From: Ciona intestinalis
Taxonomy: Eukaryota; Chordata; Ascidiacea; Phlebobranchia; Cionidae
Assembly: GCF_000224145.3 (NCBI RefSeq)
Contig: NC_020174.2
Location: forward strand, 3,787,026 to 3,851,025
Length of the DNA: 64,000 nt
Direction: 5' to 3'
In this document: piece after piece, positions 1 to 11,900 of the stretch
Layout: every line of letters starts with the position of its first letter
How positions within the stretch are numbered: position 1 is the first letter of the stretch
The notes under the pieces: model-generated
What the model was told of the DNA's origin: nothing
Database searches by the model: none
The model's input: the letters and a program-made list of their open reading frames with translations, nothing else
Position numbers and translations under genes: made by a program

Positions 1-279
1 GTGGGACTTTCGAGAGTAAACGTTTCGTAACGTCTTTTCATAGCCTGCTATACGTTTCATGACGCAAAAACTACCCAATAGTACAATTTTTAATCATTTT
101 ACAACTCAAGATCCAACAAGGCTGTTATGAAAGGGTCAATAAACTGACTTTTGTGGGTAAATTTTTTTTTTCCTATAAATATAAAAAGATTCGAAATTCT
201 AGATTCGGAATTCTAGATTCGAATTAAAGTATTCTAGGATATCCTAGAATACCTAATTATTCTGTAATGTGCATCCCTA
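1..279. mobile_element. hAT-type MITE copy, left end cut by window
   Basis: The right terminus ends CTGTAATGTGCATCCCTA at 262-279. The body matches, in reverse orientation, the complete copy at 30382-30706, including the segment GTGGGACTTTCGAGAG at the window start and the AGGATATCCTAGAA tract. The left end lies outside the window, so the target duplication cannot be checked. Confidence 0.75.
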
Positions 280-536
280 ATTACAAACTTATATTAAAAT
301 TAGCTTAGCAGAAAGTAATGTAAAATTTATGCAGATCACCAAATTGAACGACTAACTTAATTGACCTACAAGTGTATATCACTCTAAGCGAAACATACAT
401 CCAACTTTCATAGGTCAAATTTATATATATTTGTATAACTCTCTTTTTTATTATACTAAGTAATAACAGTTTTATTATGGCTTGTAATATATTAAGTTAT
501 GTCAATATTATTAACTATGTCCTTTTTTATACTTAC

Positions 537-3500
537 CCAAGTTTTGAAATGGCTGCAGCAGTTGGTGGGTCAGCACAACACAGAAGTAATGCACAAGATG
601 CGTTTCTTCTTACGTCAGCATCACCAGATTTTACCAGTTGAACCAGCGGTTCCAATCCACCATGTTGGCAAATCTATGCGTGGTATAAATGTATGAATGA
701 ATGTAGCTTGCTTTTTAGGGAATTTTTTATGTGTGGTTGATAATTTAGACAACTCATTAGTGACCACTGGGTTGGAGCAATTGCCGTTAAGTGTCTTGCC
801 CAATGGCACATTCGCCCACAATGGTAGCAGCGTCAAACTTTGAACTCATTACTGAATGCACGGTGTATATTTATACGCAACCGGACTGTAGTTATGTGTG
901 AATGTTGTTGTATACTTGTAATGAATTAAGATATGTACTATACAGACTGGAACAATTATACAAGTCCGGAACAATTATACTACATGGAAAATAATCAAAA
1001 ATGCATTTTTTCCATAACCTTTACTGCCACGAATAATTGATAGCAGTTCATAATCAAACTTATGTAAAAACTAAATACATATATTGGGGTTCCAAAGACA
1101 AAAGATATTCTAAAAAGTCCTTGGCAAACAAGTTTGGAAATCTGATATTAAGACACTTTTTTAAACAACAAAAATTTACTTGTATAAGATATAGACTGTA
1201 AGTGTCATAATGTGAAATGTATGAAACTATCACTCAAGAGCCAGTAACTAGTAACCACAAAAGTTATATACATAAACACATTCATTCATTCATTTAGTCC
1301 ATATCTTACCTCAGACCTTGCTTCAGCACCAGTTACAAAAGTGGAGACAGCTTGTGCTATTTTACTTTGCACTCGAGGACTCTTAGATTTGAGTGGTTCA
1401 GTTAGGGAAGCAACTATTCCTCGCTTGAATATGTCGTTTCTATGGAAAATACACTTTATATTAAACGATAAAATGCACTGGCACAAGTTGTTTAGAATGC
1501 CTGTATCTTGGATACAGGCCCTAAGGATGCAGGTTCAAAGCTTGCACAGCTACCATTGTGGGTCTTGGGCAAGACACTTGACAGCAATTGCTCCAACCAA
1601 GTGGTTTAATATGTGGTGTCTGAATTGCTAGCCATACAAAAATGAAAAAATATTCACACAAAGTACATATTCGTAAGCGGGTACGAGGTTCATGAAATAG
1701 AACCCTGCGGTATAACAACTGCCGTTGCCCCTCCATGTGGGGATAACTAGTGTCATTCTCACTGCTATTTTGGTGCAATCTTAGGTAATAAAACACTTTT
1801 GAAATGTTTACATTATATAAATTTTACTTAATTTAAGTCTTGTTGTAATTATGAAATATTGGTTTTCCATTGTGAAACTATTAATTTGATTAAAATATTC
1901 CTTTTTTAAAAAGAAAAAAAAGTTTAATGTCAAAGTAAAAAAGTAGTTTAAAATACCTGATAGTAAGATCTTGTGCCATGTTGATAAGGCAAGCAGCTGA
2001 ATTGATAACAACTGACTCCTTGTTGAATTGAAGTAGAGATAGAAGTTGTTCAACTCCACCAGATGTTAACACTTCACTGTAAAGTTGGATGTTAACAATG
2101 TAAAGGGTCTTGTATTTTGTATATCTATCTGTTGTGTTATACTATATATATATATATATATCCCTCAAAATAACCACACACCCAAAGTACCATATATGGT
2201 AACTTGTAAGCTGGCACAAGGCCCAAAGTACCATATATGGTAACTTGTAAGCTGGCATAAATGTTATGAAAACTGTTGTTTTGTCGTCCAGCCACACGAG
2301 GAAGTTACATTTGTGTAACTGTTGCAAGCATTGTTATATTGCATTCACTTGTAAATATATGCATATCCTTTTATATGCCCTGCTCTTGACTGTTGTGGTA
2401 TGTATACCTACTATCTTGTATTTGAGCCATAAGTTACATGCTATTGTAAAATGCTAACTAAATATAGTTGTTAGGATGGTTGATACATGATGCCTGCTTT
2501 TTTATAATTTCAAGAATACCAAATATTTAAAATCTGTGGCAAAAAAATGGCCTATATTTACCTGTACATAATTTTTTAGCAAAAAAATCAAAATTAGTTT
2601 GGTAAAGTGTTTATAGCATCATACAAGTGTAAGTTAACTTACTTAGCATTGTTGGTGTTGGTAAGGGTCAGGTTTGCGAGGGCGAGCGTAGCTGCTTCAC
2701 GCACCATTGGGTTTTCCGCTGATAACAGGTTTATAAGCGGGGGTATACCCTCTGTAAATAAAAAAAGAGTTCGCAATTTGGAAAATTTAAATTTTACATT
2801 GTAAATATTGTTATAATGGTGAAGAAAATTGTATTTTGTTTGTTATCACGCAACATTGAAAAAATATTGCTATCATGTTAAAGAAAATTCACATTTTACG
2901 ATAGATATCATGTTATACTCTTTACTTATTCTCAACAAGCATACAGAAGCTGAGAACCACATGTATATTCTTAATGGGTGAGAGAAGAGATTATATGTCA
3001 AGACATGCCTGACACTTTCATTACCTTATAAAAATAGAATAACAAAATATAATACAGTTACCTGATTTTCCAAATGCATCTTTTGCAGCCAAGTTATTGG
3101 ACAGTGTTGCAATGGCTTGACAGGCAGCGATTCGAACAATATCTGATTCTGATCCCGTCATAGTGATGAGAGTCTTCTCCGCTTCTTGTTCATGAAGGAT
3201 CTTCCCATTCTCAACTGAATAACAACATCAAACTTAAATTCTTACTTGATGGATTTTTTATTTCAATGAACAACATAATAAATTAAAAATGGAATCAATT
3301 GCTTTTGAAAATTAATAAATTATTATATAAAAAAATATAATTTTATACCAGGCCAAGGCTACTGTATTATTGTTTAATCATAAATAGGAGTGGCATTGCA
3401 AAATCTTTTCGCAAATGTGATACATTTCATCAAAAACCAACCTAATAAAATGTTTACACTGAACAACAGCCAAACTAAATATATATTTTACAAAAAAAAA

Positions 3501-6500
3501 TGCGAAACATAATAGAATCTCAAAATGTACAGTCCGGAGCGTTTTAACTAAATGATGAAATGTGGCTAGTCACACTAAACCTACCATTCTTTGCAGCTCT
3601 CGACAATGCACGCGCAGTGTTGGCTTGCACCTCTGGTGATGTGGATGCTTCAGTTGCAAAAGATAACAAACTCTCTAATCCTCCAGTACTACGGATGTCA
3701 TCCAAAGACTCTGTGTCCTCCAAACAGTTTGATAGAACAGAGAGAGCATGAACATGCAGGTCATCATAATCCTGAAAAAAAATTAAGCTTTTTTTTACTT
3801 TCTGTTGCTTCATTGGTTATTTTACATATAGATTTACATATAGATTTTTTACATATAGAAAAATCAGCAACTTACTTTATTTCCAAGAAAATCCACAAGA
3901 AGCTCCAAGCCTTCATTCTCACGAACCACTGCTCTTGATTCACCTACGTAACAAATAAACTTTAAAGCGTACTGTGGTGGCTTCAATAAGGAATAAATAC
4001 TTTATGTTATAAACCTCTACTTGTAGATGAGCAAGCACTGACTTTTTTATTTTATTTTTTTTTAATTTAAATTCGTTTTTTTTATTATTTATTTTTTATG
4101 CAATTTTTCATTTCATTTTTTTTATGCAATTTTGTTTATTCATTTTTTTATTTTTCATTTTATTCTTTTTTTTTGTTAGTTTACCATCTTGAGTTACAGA
4201 TGCTAATGTTGAGAGACCAAGGCCTTGTATAACAGCATATTCAGACTTAAGTGATTCCAACAACGACGGGATACCACCAAGCTCTCGGACCGCTGTTCGA
4301 CTTTGAAAATCCTGATAAAAAATGACAAGTAAAAATCTACAGTATATACATAAGAATAAAACCTCGGGCTTTAGAAAAAAAATAATTTAGTAATAAAAGT
4401 ATTTTTTTATTTATCAAAAATTTAAAAGCATTGATAAAAGAAATTTCATTGATAAAAATGTGTCACATAAGTTCATTGGATTAGAAAGTGGATTATTATA
4501 ACAAAATAGAAAAATATTAAAGCAATATCAGAAGTGTAATAGCTAATATATGTTTGGATCTAATAAAACAACAAAAATAATGTAGTTTTTAACAACTGCT
4601 GTTTGATACAATATTCGCCGATCCGTTTAAAATATTTTTAAATCTTCGCTACTGTAAAGAAAGGGATAAATAAAGTTAATATTATAATCAATTCAAGAAA
4701 AAATCAAGAAATTTGTTGTGTCCTTTTTTCTTACCTGAACAAGATTGCAGATCGCTTGCAGTGAATTCTTCTGAACATCGGGATCAGGTGATGCGAGAAG
4801 ATTAATGAGAGGTTCAACTCCTTCTGATTGTCCAATGCTTAGTTTGCTTGAGAAGTCACCCGACATATGAGATAGAAAAAGGCTCGCAAATTCATTGCAT
4901 ACATCGTCCTCTGCATGGAAGATGTGTGATTTTTAGAATCATGTTGTGAATGTACTAACATTGTATAATTTGTATTATTATGATTTAACTTCAATCAAGA
5001 GAATAAAGAATAAATGCTAGAATTGGGATAAGTGCGGAAAAAAGTCGCGCAAAAAAGAACAACATTGAGAACAACTGTTCAGCGAAAAAGGATCTACCTG
5101 ACCAATTACTTGCTTAAAAACCTGGTGGAATTTTAAAATGTATGCACAGGAGTGTTTTCAGGGTTAGCGGTTAGGTTTTGTTCTTGTATTCTTAACACTT
5201 TAAAAAGGGTAGCACCTTGAAGTCAAGTTCAAATTTGGAAAATTGTTTATTTTACAGTCACTTACCATCACCAAGCAGTTGTATAGCTGATGGAATAGCA
5301 TCTGTTTTTCTTAAATATCTGCGCACATCAGCTATAAAATATAAAAATCAAATTATTCCTAAAATTAAATTGTTGATATATGCAGCAGATGTGTAAAGAC
5401 TGTGGTATGTCAGTAAAATTAGGATTTTTGTAAATTACCCTCTAATTTAAGCTTGAGAGTACAGAAACCATGTTCCTACGCAACAACTTCCAGACTTTAA
5501 AACATTGGTGTATGAATGTAACTTACTTTATCCCCACGTGGCCGGAAAACGTCAGTTGTTAAACACAGGGGATCTGTTTCATAAACCTCATGCCAGCTTA
5601 TGAGTTACCAAGTATGTTACATTTAAATTGATTATTTTTTGGGGACTTTTTTGTTTGGCTGATAATTTGGAAAACCCCTTAGTGACCACTGGTTTAAAGC
5701 AATTAAAGTTAAGTGTTTAAAAAATTGGGCTCATCTGATGTATACATGAGTAGTCACATTAAGACAGCGATTTTTCTGATGGACAAGCTTTTAATATCTT
5801 ACCATGGCCAGCCATGACTCCAAACGCCATACACGCATATCGTTTCACCATTTTTTCCTCATGATTAATTAACCGTATCAAAGACTCCATGGCTCCAAGC
5901 TCAAGTAACATCAGTTTATTTTCTTCACCTGAATTTTATTAAAATGATACTTTTATAATAAATTTTCTGTAATGTGATAGAAAATAAAACTTTTTCAGCA
6001 AATTTTGTTTCATGTACTAACGTTTCAAAATATATATAGAATTTTTTTCCCTATAAAATACCAACTAAAAAGGGTGAAAACTAAATATGCTAGTCTTCAC
6101 TAGAAGTACTTAGATACCTATTATATCTAACTGTGGCGCATTACATAATACAGATAAAATTATACAGTTAAATACAAGCTGAACAGGGCTTTGAATCATT
6201 GATTCGAGAAATAAACTAAACTGAAATTTTTTTTACTATTTTTAGATTTCTATTACGCATAACTGCAACACATTACATAATACAGATAAAATTTATAAAG
6301 ACAATTAAAGTCGTTAAATATTAATATACAGTTAAGGTAATTCAATCCTAAAATACCTTTATTGTAATTCCTACTTTGTTTATCATAATTTAGACAATCG
6401 CTTTGTAACAAAATAATTTGTATACATTTATCTGCAAATCTGTAAATTGCTTCACATGCTTTGGCCAGTACTTCTTCCTCGTCCGATTTTAGCATCAAAA

Positions 6501-6711
6501 CCACTGTTCCAGTTTTCTTACTCTCAAAATTAAGTGGATCAAACTGCAAAAATGAACAACTTTTCACAAACAACTTAACATTTAACTATTTTTTATATAT
6601 ACCTAAATTTTCTTTATACTTAGTTTAAAATTATTTTCTTATATTTTATCAAAATATATATACCACATCTTTCGGTGGGGCTTCTACTTCTTTTTTAACT
6701 TTCTTTCCCAT
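537..6711 (-). CDS. ARMC3: ARMC3, armadillo repeat-containing protein 3 (5' part, 3' end off window)
   Basis: Armadillo-repeat protein, a probable scaffold expressed in ciliated or sperm cells in vertebrates (family knowledge). Thirteen coding exons in phase: 6664-6711, 6426-6543, 5803-5928, 5266-5331, 4735-4910, 4185-4311, 3876-3943, 3585-3771, 3062-3214, 2643-2751, 1957-2076, 1310-1439, 537-673. They give about 521 residues. The start MGKKVKKEVEAPPKDV is nearly the human ARMC3 N-terminus, and LMLKSDEEEVLAKACEAIYR opens the repeat array. Successive exons then give tandem ARM repeats, for example VEPLINLLASPDPDVQKNS and GGLEPLVQLVKSGDADVRR. Human ARMC3 is about 870 residues, so the C-terminal third, including the transglutaminase-like part, should lie left of the window. 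The last exon seen ends in phase 2 at a GTAAGT donor (532-536). Identity is very probable; exon edges are inferred from splice motifs. Confidence 0.93.
690..855 (-). repeat. tRNA-derived SINE copy (truncated)
   Basis: Begins with the ATGAATGAATG tail and carries the family blocks GTGACCACTGGGTTGGAGCA and GTTAAGTGTCTTGCCCAA. It lies in the ARMC3 intron between 673 and 1310. Confidence 0.7.
1500..1755 (+). repeat. tRNA-derived SINE copy, opposite orientation
   Basis: Carries a B-box-like GGTTCAAAG near 1531, then the reverse complement of the family core (GCAATTGCTCCAACC) and the head block near 1675-1745. It lies in an ARMC3 intron. Confidence 0.65.
2181..2257. repeat. tandem duplication, 41-bp period
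   Basis: The block CCCAAAGTACCATATATGG through GCTGGCA occurs at 2181 and again at 2222 almost without change. It sits just after a (TA)n run at 2141-2160 in an ARMC3 intron, so it is recent or still unstable. Confidence 0.9.
3525..3570. repeat. single arm of inverted-repeat element
   Basis: ATGTACAGTCCGGAGCG and the following TTTTAACTAAATGATGAAATG resemble one arm of the palindromic element at 26746-26933. The arm lies just downstream of the ARMC3 exon ending at 3585. Confidence 0.5.
5505..5735 (-). repeat. tRNA-derived SINE copy
   Basis: Runs from ATGAATGTAACTTACTTTAT through GTGGCCGGAAAACG to GTGACCACTGG and GTTAAGTG. It lies in an ARMC3 intron. Confidence 0.8.
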
Positions 6712-7506
6712 GATGTATTTTCTTATGAAACTGGCAGTATGAAGCTAAATTTTCTTCTGATATTACCAGATTAAAAACTTTAAATTGACCAACAACTAGC
6801 TAACGCTCTTTACTTTAACAAAAGTTATAGTTTTATACAAATTTGGAGGGTTAACAGTCAAAATTCGCGTTATTACACCGATATAAAACAGTAGTCACTG
6901 AAGCGACGCAGAGTAAAGCTTTTTGGTTGTCATGTCACATTCATCCAAGCGTAACAGTACCTTTTAGGGTTTCCGTGAACTTCTGATTAGCATTTGATTT
7001 CATTCAAACTAAATTACACACAAAGAAACAGTTGCCATTTGTGAAGTAGTAATACACTAGCTAAACTTAGATCATGAATGCCATAAATATATTTAATGAA
7101 TTCGTAAACGTTCGTTGCAGCAACGCTTATATATGTATATCTATAAGCGTTGGTTGCAGTAGGTAAAACTAAGGGGGCTCGCTAACTGATCGCGATAAGG
7201 AATCGAGCCCGGACGCCACCATTGTGTCAGTATAATTCCTAAAATGATTTATTAATTGTCCCGTCAAAGCTCTAGTTATCTTTTTAACTACAAAGTTCAA
7301 TTTGCTTCACGTAAATCGATCTTTCTGTATAAAGGAACCCACTGCAAAAATGTAACAACAGTAATTATTCTTTTTAAAAAAAAAAAACGACATCATAAAT
7401 GTTACGGTTTCAATACATGTACCGAACACGACTCTTTATAAAGAATATGATACAATTCTGTCTCAACAAACTTTTATATTCGAATTTCAAAATTGAAACT
7501 GAGATT
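6712..7506. other. intergenic: ARMC3 upstream region and possible LTR fossil
   Basis: The ARMC3 promoter region is expected in the first few hundred bases above 6711; no clear core element was recognised. At 7185-7225 the minus strand reads TGGTGGCGTCCGGGCTCG, which looks like a primer-binding site next to a long terminal repeat. The LTR would then occupy roughly 7223-7440. No internal coding part is visible, so this would be an old fragment. The call is weak. Confidence 0.2.
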
Positions 7507-7510
7507 TTAT
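7505..7510 (-). terminator. polyadenylation signal overlapping the PLAC8-gene stop codon
   Basis: The minus strand reads GAGAATAAAATC across the stop, so AATAAA shares bases with the TAA termination codon of the PLAC8-domain gene. Confidence 0.55.
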
Positions 7511-8034
7511 TCTCGTTCCATGCTCTGGCCAGTTAGAAGTTTTGATTTTTTAGCTTCCATTTGGACCTCTTCCTGGTGTTGCTCGTTCAACTCATTGCGT
7601 AGCTGATTTACCACACAGCATGGACACATACAGCCAGTACAGTTGTCGTCTGCTGGCAAGCCAGGGATACTGTACTTGCTTCTGTATGTGGTCTTGCTTT
7701 TTCCTACTGATAGATAGCTTCCAATACAAAGGGGTGACAAAAGACATAGCAGGCTGTGATGGGATGCTTGACCCATCCCCAGTTCGTTTGCGTTTTGTCC
7801 GTGTACAACACATGGTATGATTAAAGACTTTAACATCACCAAGGGGTTTTGACACATGTCGACCAATCTAAAGGTAAAACTACCTTCTCTTTGAATAATC
7901 AACAACTTTTGAGCATTGCTTTCTATAATTTCCCTTTTCTTAGTTTGTGCAACTTCGGCCAAGTGAACCTTTTCTTTTCTGTGCATACTGAAATCACGCC
8001 ACAACTCTTTAATCAAAAAGCACCTACTTTCCAA
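7507..8034 (-). CDS. PLAC8 (cornifelin/DUF614-type) domain protein
   Basis: A single open exon of 175 residues. From about residue 48 it follows the PLAC8 domain. GSFTFRLVDMCQNPLVMLKS matches the usual 'W-x-T-G-L-F-D-C' opening region, followed by PC, then SPLCIGSYLSVG and TYRSKYSIPG. The domain closes with the cysteine cluster CTGCMCPCCVVNQLRNELNE. PLAC8 proteins are small cysteine-rich, often membrane-associated proteins involved in cell growth or metal handling; the exact role here is unknown. The usual paired-cysteine start of the domain is partly replaced. The tail after about residue 155 is charged and lysine-rich. The start is the first ATG of the frame. The stop codon overlaps an AATAAA signal, implying an extremely short 3' UTR. 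Confidence 0.75.
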   Translation of the reverse strand: MESRCFLIKELWRDFSMHRKEKVHLAEVAQTKKREIIESNAQKLLIIQREGSFTFRLVDMCQNPLVMLKSLIIPCVVHGQNANELGMGQASHHSLLCLLSPLCIGSYLSVGKSKTTYRSKYSIPGLPADDNCTGCMCPCCVVNQLRNELNEQHQEEVQMEAKKSKLLTGQSMERE

Positions 8035-8963
8035 GGATAGGCAAGATCAGTAAAATATAAAATCTGACTTTTGTGAGAATAGGTTTAGAATTTTATCTTT
8101 ATTGCAGAACAAGCGACTATTATGTGTCACGAAAGAAACATAAAATGCAATAGTTCTTGCTGTAATAATATGTAATAATAGGATCTTAATAACATCGTAA
8201 ATATACATAAATATTTAACTGGTTTGTTTATTTTAGTGTACGTCAATCGACTTTTTGTATGTTTTTTTGGCATCTCCTTGCTACAGATTGGAACGAATAA
8301 GTTAAGTAGGTTTTAAAAAAAAGAAATGTACAAAATTTTAAACAAAGTTTTTGTGTATAAAACTTGCAAAACTTTAAAAAAAAGAATAACTTTGTAGCTG
8401 TCAACAAAATTTGTTAATGGTACGATCTACAACAAGCTGTGGATATAATCCTGCGTCAGTATAATTTAACAATATATCTGCAGTTGTATTTACGAACGAT
8501 AAGTACGTTAACACGAGTTCAATGTTGCCGATATACTTTAGATAAGTAGAAATAGTAATAAATGATTCTGACACACGGTTAAGGCTTTAGCAAAAAGCTA
8601 AGTAAGTACTAAATTGTAACTGCCAAACATGATTATAAGTACAAAGTTAAACGTTGGACAGTGCTTTGTTGCATAGGGCGAAACACATTGGTATCAATGC
8701 TCTCTTGTCAGCGGCTGCAGTCGACAGCAACGCGATTGCAATTAAAGCAGAATTCCAGTGGTTACAACCAGGTACAATAAAAGTTCCAATCACGTTGCTG
8801 AAGTGCTGATAAAATCGGTGTTCTGCTCTCTCAAATTGATTTGTAGGTAACAATAGGACAGAGACAGCACTAATACCTCGCCGAAATCAACAACTAAACT
8901 CTAGAAGTTTGGCAGCATTTTAAGGCTCAAGCTCCTATAAAATTCCCCAAATTACTAAAACCG
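8035..8963. other. intergenic, no recognised gene
   Basis: Lies between the PLAC8-domain gene and the stop of the mucin-like gene, and presumably holds the PLAC8 promoter and the 3' UTR of the mucin-like gene. A 68-codon open frame on the minus strand (8647-8853) has no recognisable features. Nothing else was seen. Confidence 0.4.
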
Positions 8964-11900
8964 CTATGACACAACTCGTTCTTGGTGTATGCCATTTGCC
9001 CAAGCCTCAGGCGTGTTGTGTCCATTTCGTTTTGGAACATGAATAACTTCAGGGGAGGAATATTCAGATGATGCTGACGTTCGACCCCCAGTTTGATTTG
9101 TATTACCCGAAGCCTGAATGTAAACGAAGATTTAGACGCTATACATAAGTATACAACACCCCTGGTAGGCTATATAGGCTTTGTGATACGCACAGTAGCT
9201 TTATAAAGCTATGAGTTCAGCTTTTTATAAAACATAGTAGGCTAAAGTGGGTGGTTTTTATCTTATTTTCTTGTCCCATTTGTTGGTAAGCAAAAAATAT
9301 TTAGAGAAATAAATATACCCGCATCCTTACGACGTTTAAACCGCGTTGGTAATTGGTAAATACATGATCAGGAAATACAAAATTTGGGTGCTTACAGTAC
9401 CCCATCTCACGCCACAATACTATACACTCGTATAACTCTGTATTTCTAATTTATAGTTCTGTATTACAGAGATCGCATAGCACTTACCTCTACGTCGACC
9501 CTTCTTTGGTTCCAGCGAACTTCAAATACAGTAACCCAGGCTATGGCTATTAATATCACGAACAATAGCAGGACAACAGGGATCGCAATGGCAAGGGCCA
9601 GTTTGCGAGTTCTGTCCACTGACCGGTCCCAATTGTAACGAACATCATCATTTTTAGCTGTATGAATATGACTGGGGAACGGTACCTCAGTGGTAGCATT
9701 GTAAGATTCTGAAATATTTGTTGTTGAACCTATTCCTAAATACTCCAGGGTCATAGTGCGATTGGTAGTTTGTAAAGGAACGGTTGAGGTTTGTACAATA
9801 ATTTCATGTGTAGTGCTGGGTCGTTTTATTGTTGTTGCTGAAGTAGGTGGATTGGTCGTAGCCTTTGTTGTACTTTGTTCAGGCATAATAGCAGTAGTTG
9901 TTGATGTTGTTGTTGGGCCCTTCTAAGAAGTGAAATGCTGTTGTGTAATTTTCATTTAAAGCAGGCGTCGCCTCTGCACCAGTTGATGCTGCCACGGTGG
10001 CAGAAGCTGTCGTGATGTCTGGAGAAGTAACAGGAATAGGAGTCGAGGGAGTGTCTGATGAAAGTCCAGGAATTCCTGGTTCTGTGCTATTTTGTGGGGT
10101 ATAAGTAAATACGTCGTTATCAGTTACAGGTACGGGCGTTGTGATTGGGTATCCAGGCAAAGTAGTGAAATGAGGTGGGTACTGTGTGCGTGGAGCCCAA
10201 GGTGGGAACCGCGTACTAGAATCTCCGTTTCCCTCAGAGATTCCAATATTTTCTGACCAACCGTTGCCAGATGATCCGAAACTAAATTCACTCGGAGAAA
10301 AAGTTTCAATCTGATTTTGTTTATTCTGGTTAGTCATCTCTGGAATCTGTCGGTTTTCTGCCCCACCTTCTGGTATAAGGGGCGGTGACAAGTCGGTAGG
10401 TCGTGAGATATTCCATATAGATAAGAAGTTATATCGAGAGCTATGATTAAAAGAGTCCATTGTACCGCTCATGTTGGTATTAGGCCCGTAAGGATATTCA
10501 ACCGGCGGTAGTAAAGGCTCTCGAATAAAATCTCGAGGAGGAAATGTTGAAGTCGAAGCCTGATTACCTTCAGACGGAGAGGGGAATCTGTTCGCAAAGC
10601 TATTCCCAGCAACACCTGAATCACCTGTTGATGTAAAATGTTGATGTAAAAAAAAATGTGAAATTCGAATACTTATATACAGGGCAAGGGAAGACAAGAC
10701 AGTTTTAACGCATATTTTCCTAATATCTTGATTCTGTTTTAAACAGTTAACATCAACAGTTTATGGATGTCGTTATAGGACACGGTTTTATACTTCTTTG
10801 AATGTGCTTTGTTTTTAACCAAATGAGACGAGAAAATAGAATGAAAAATTGTCCCATCTTCCTCCACCCTACTATATATGAGTACTAGATTTTGAATAGC
10901 AAATCACGCGTTACCTTCAGAAATTTCGAAAGGCAGCTCTCTGGTTCCTCGCCGCTGTCTCCGGTGCCTAAACAGAAGTTCCAAAGTCTTGGTATCTTGA
11001 GCATTATTCCTTGATAAACTTTTTCTGAACTTTGTGAATTCAGCGTACGTTTTCTGGTAGTTTTTTTCACCTTGTTTTACATTAATATTGTTCATAAATA
11101 GTGTGTTTACTCTTCTTGTCGCAATTTGTTTTGCGTGTAGATGGTTGCTGTGTAAGATACCCCCCTCCCCTGGAGAAGCATACAGAACAGTTTAAGATTA
11201 AAAAACACTTAGACGACAGTATAATAGCTAAAATGGAAATGCAATCGTTATTAGATTCAGGAAAAAACTGTTAGTAAATAACCAATTTTGGGTAAAAACG
11301 TTATATATGGGATTAGAGTAAGTTATCAGCTAAAAACAAGTCGCGTCACACAAAATCGATTTAAGTCAAATCATAAATGCCCGTATATAGCAACCTAAAC
11401 AAACGTTCACGCGGCGTTTACAAAGATGAATGATCTATAGATGTTCACACTTAAGACTAGGTGAAACATGTACGAGTAAACGATGTCTCGAGGTTTACGT
11501 ATTTCGGCGTGCGTTTGAATATTGCATCTCACAACCGCACCGTTGCTATAACTCTCTCTGAGCGATGTCAGAAATCGCGATCCTATTTTGTGTAAACAAG
11601 CAGGCATGGCCGCAGTTCGGCTAGGACGAGCAATCTTGTCATAGATCGCTTCCGTCGCTTGCTAACGTGGTGTGCATAGCTTTTGCGCTTTCTTGGATCC
11701 ATCCGCGCATTACTGCTCGGGGCAAATGCAGTTTATCAATAGGGGTATTATGTAGGCCGCTGTCGTGACACGCAAGTACGAAGCAAAAGCAATGTCAGCA
11801 AACCTTTCGCCAACACTTTATTTCTACTTAAACAGTAAACCACAATAATGACTCCACCATATTACAACGTTTCATTTCTTGCACACACTGCTACTTAACT

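Noticed and set aside
2141-2160. (TA)n run considered as part of a MITE
   Set aside because: No MITE termini are next to it. It is a plain microsatellite beside the 41-bp duplication.
7150-7440. LTR retroelement with primer-binding-site-like motif
   Set aside because: Only a short TGGTGGCGTCC-type motif is visible, with no paired repeat or internal genes. Kept as a low-confidence fossil note rather than a called element.
8647-8853. 68-codon minus-strand frame below the mucin-like gene
   Set aside because: No splice link or motif; it lies in the presumed 3' UTR or spacer.
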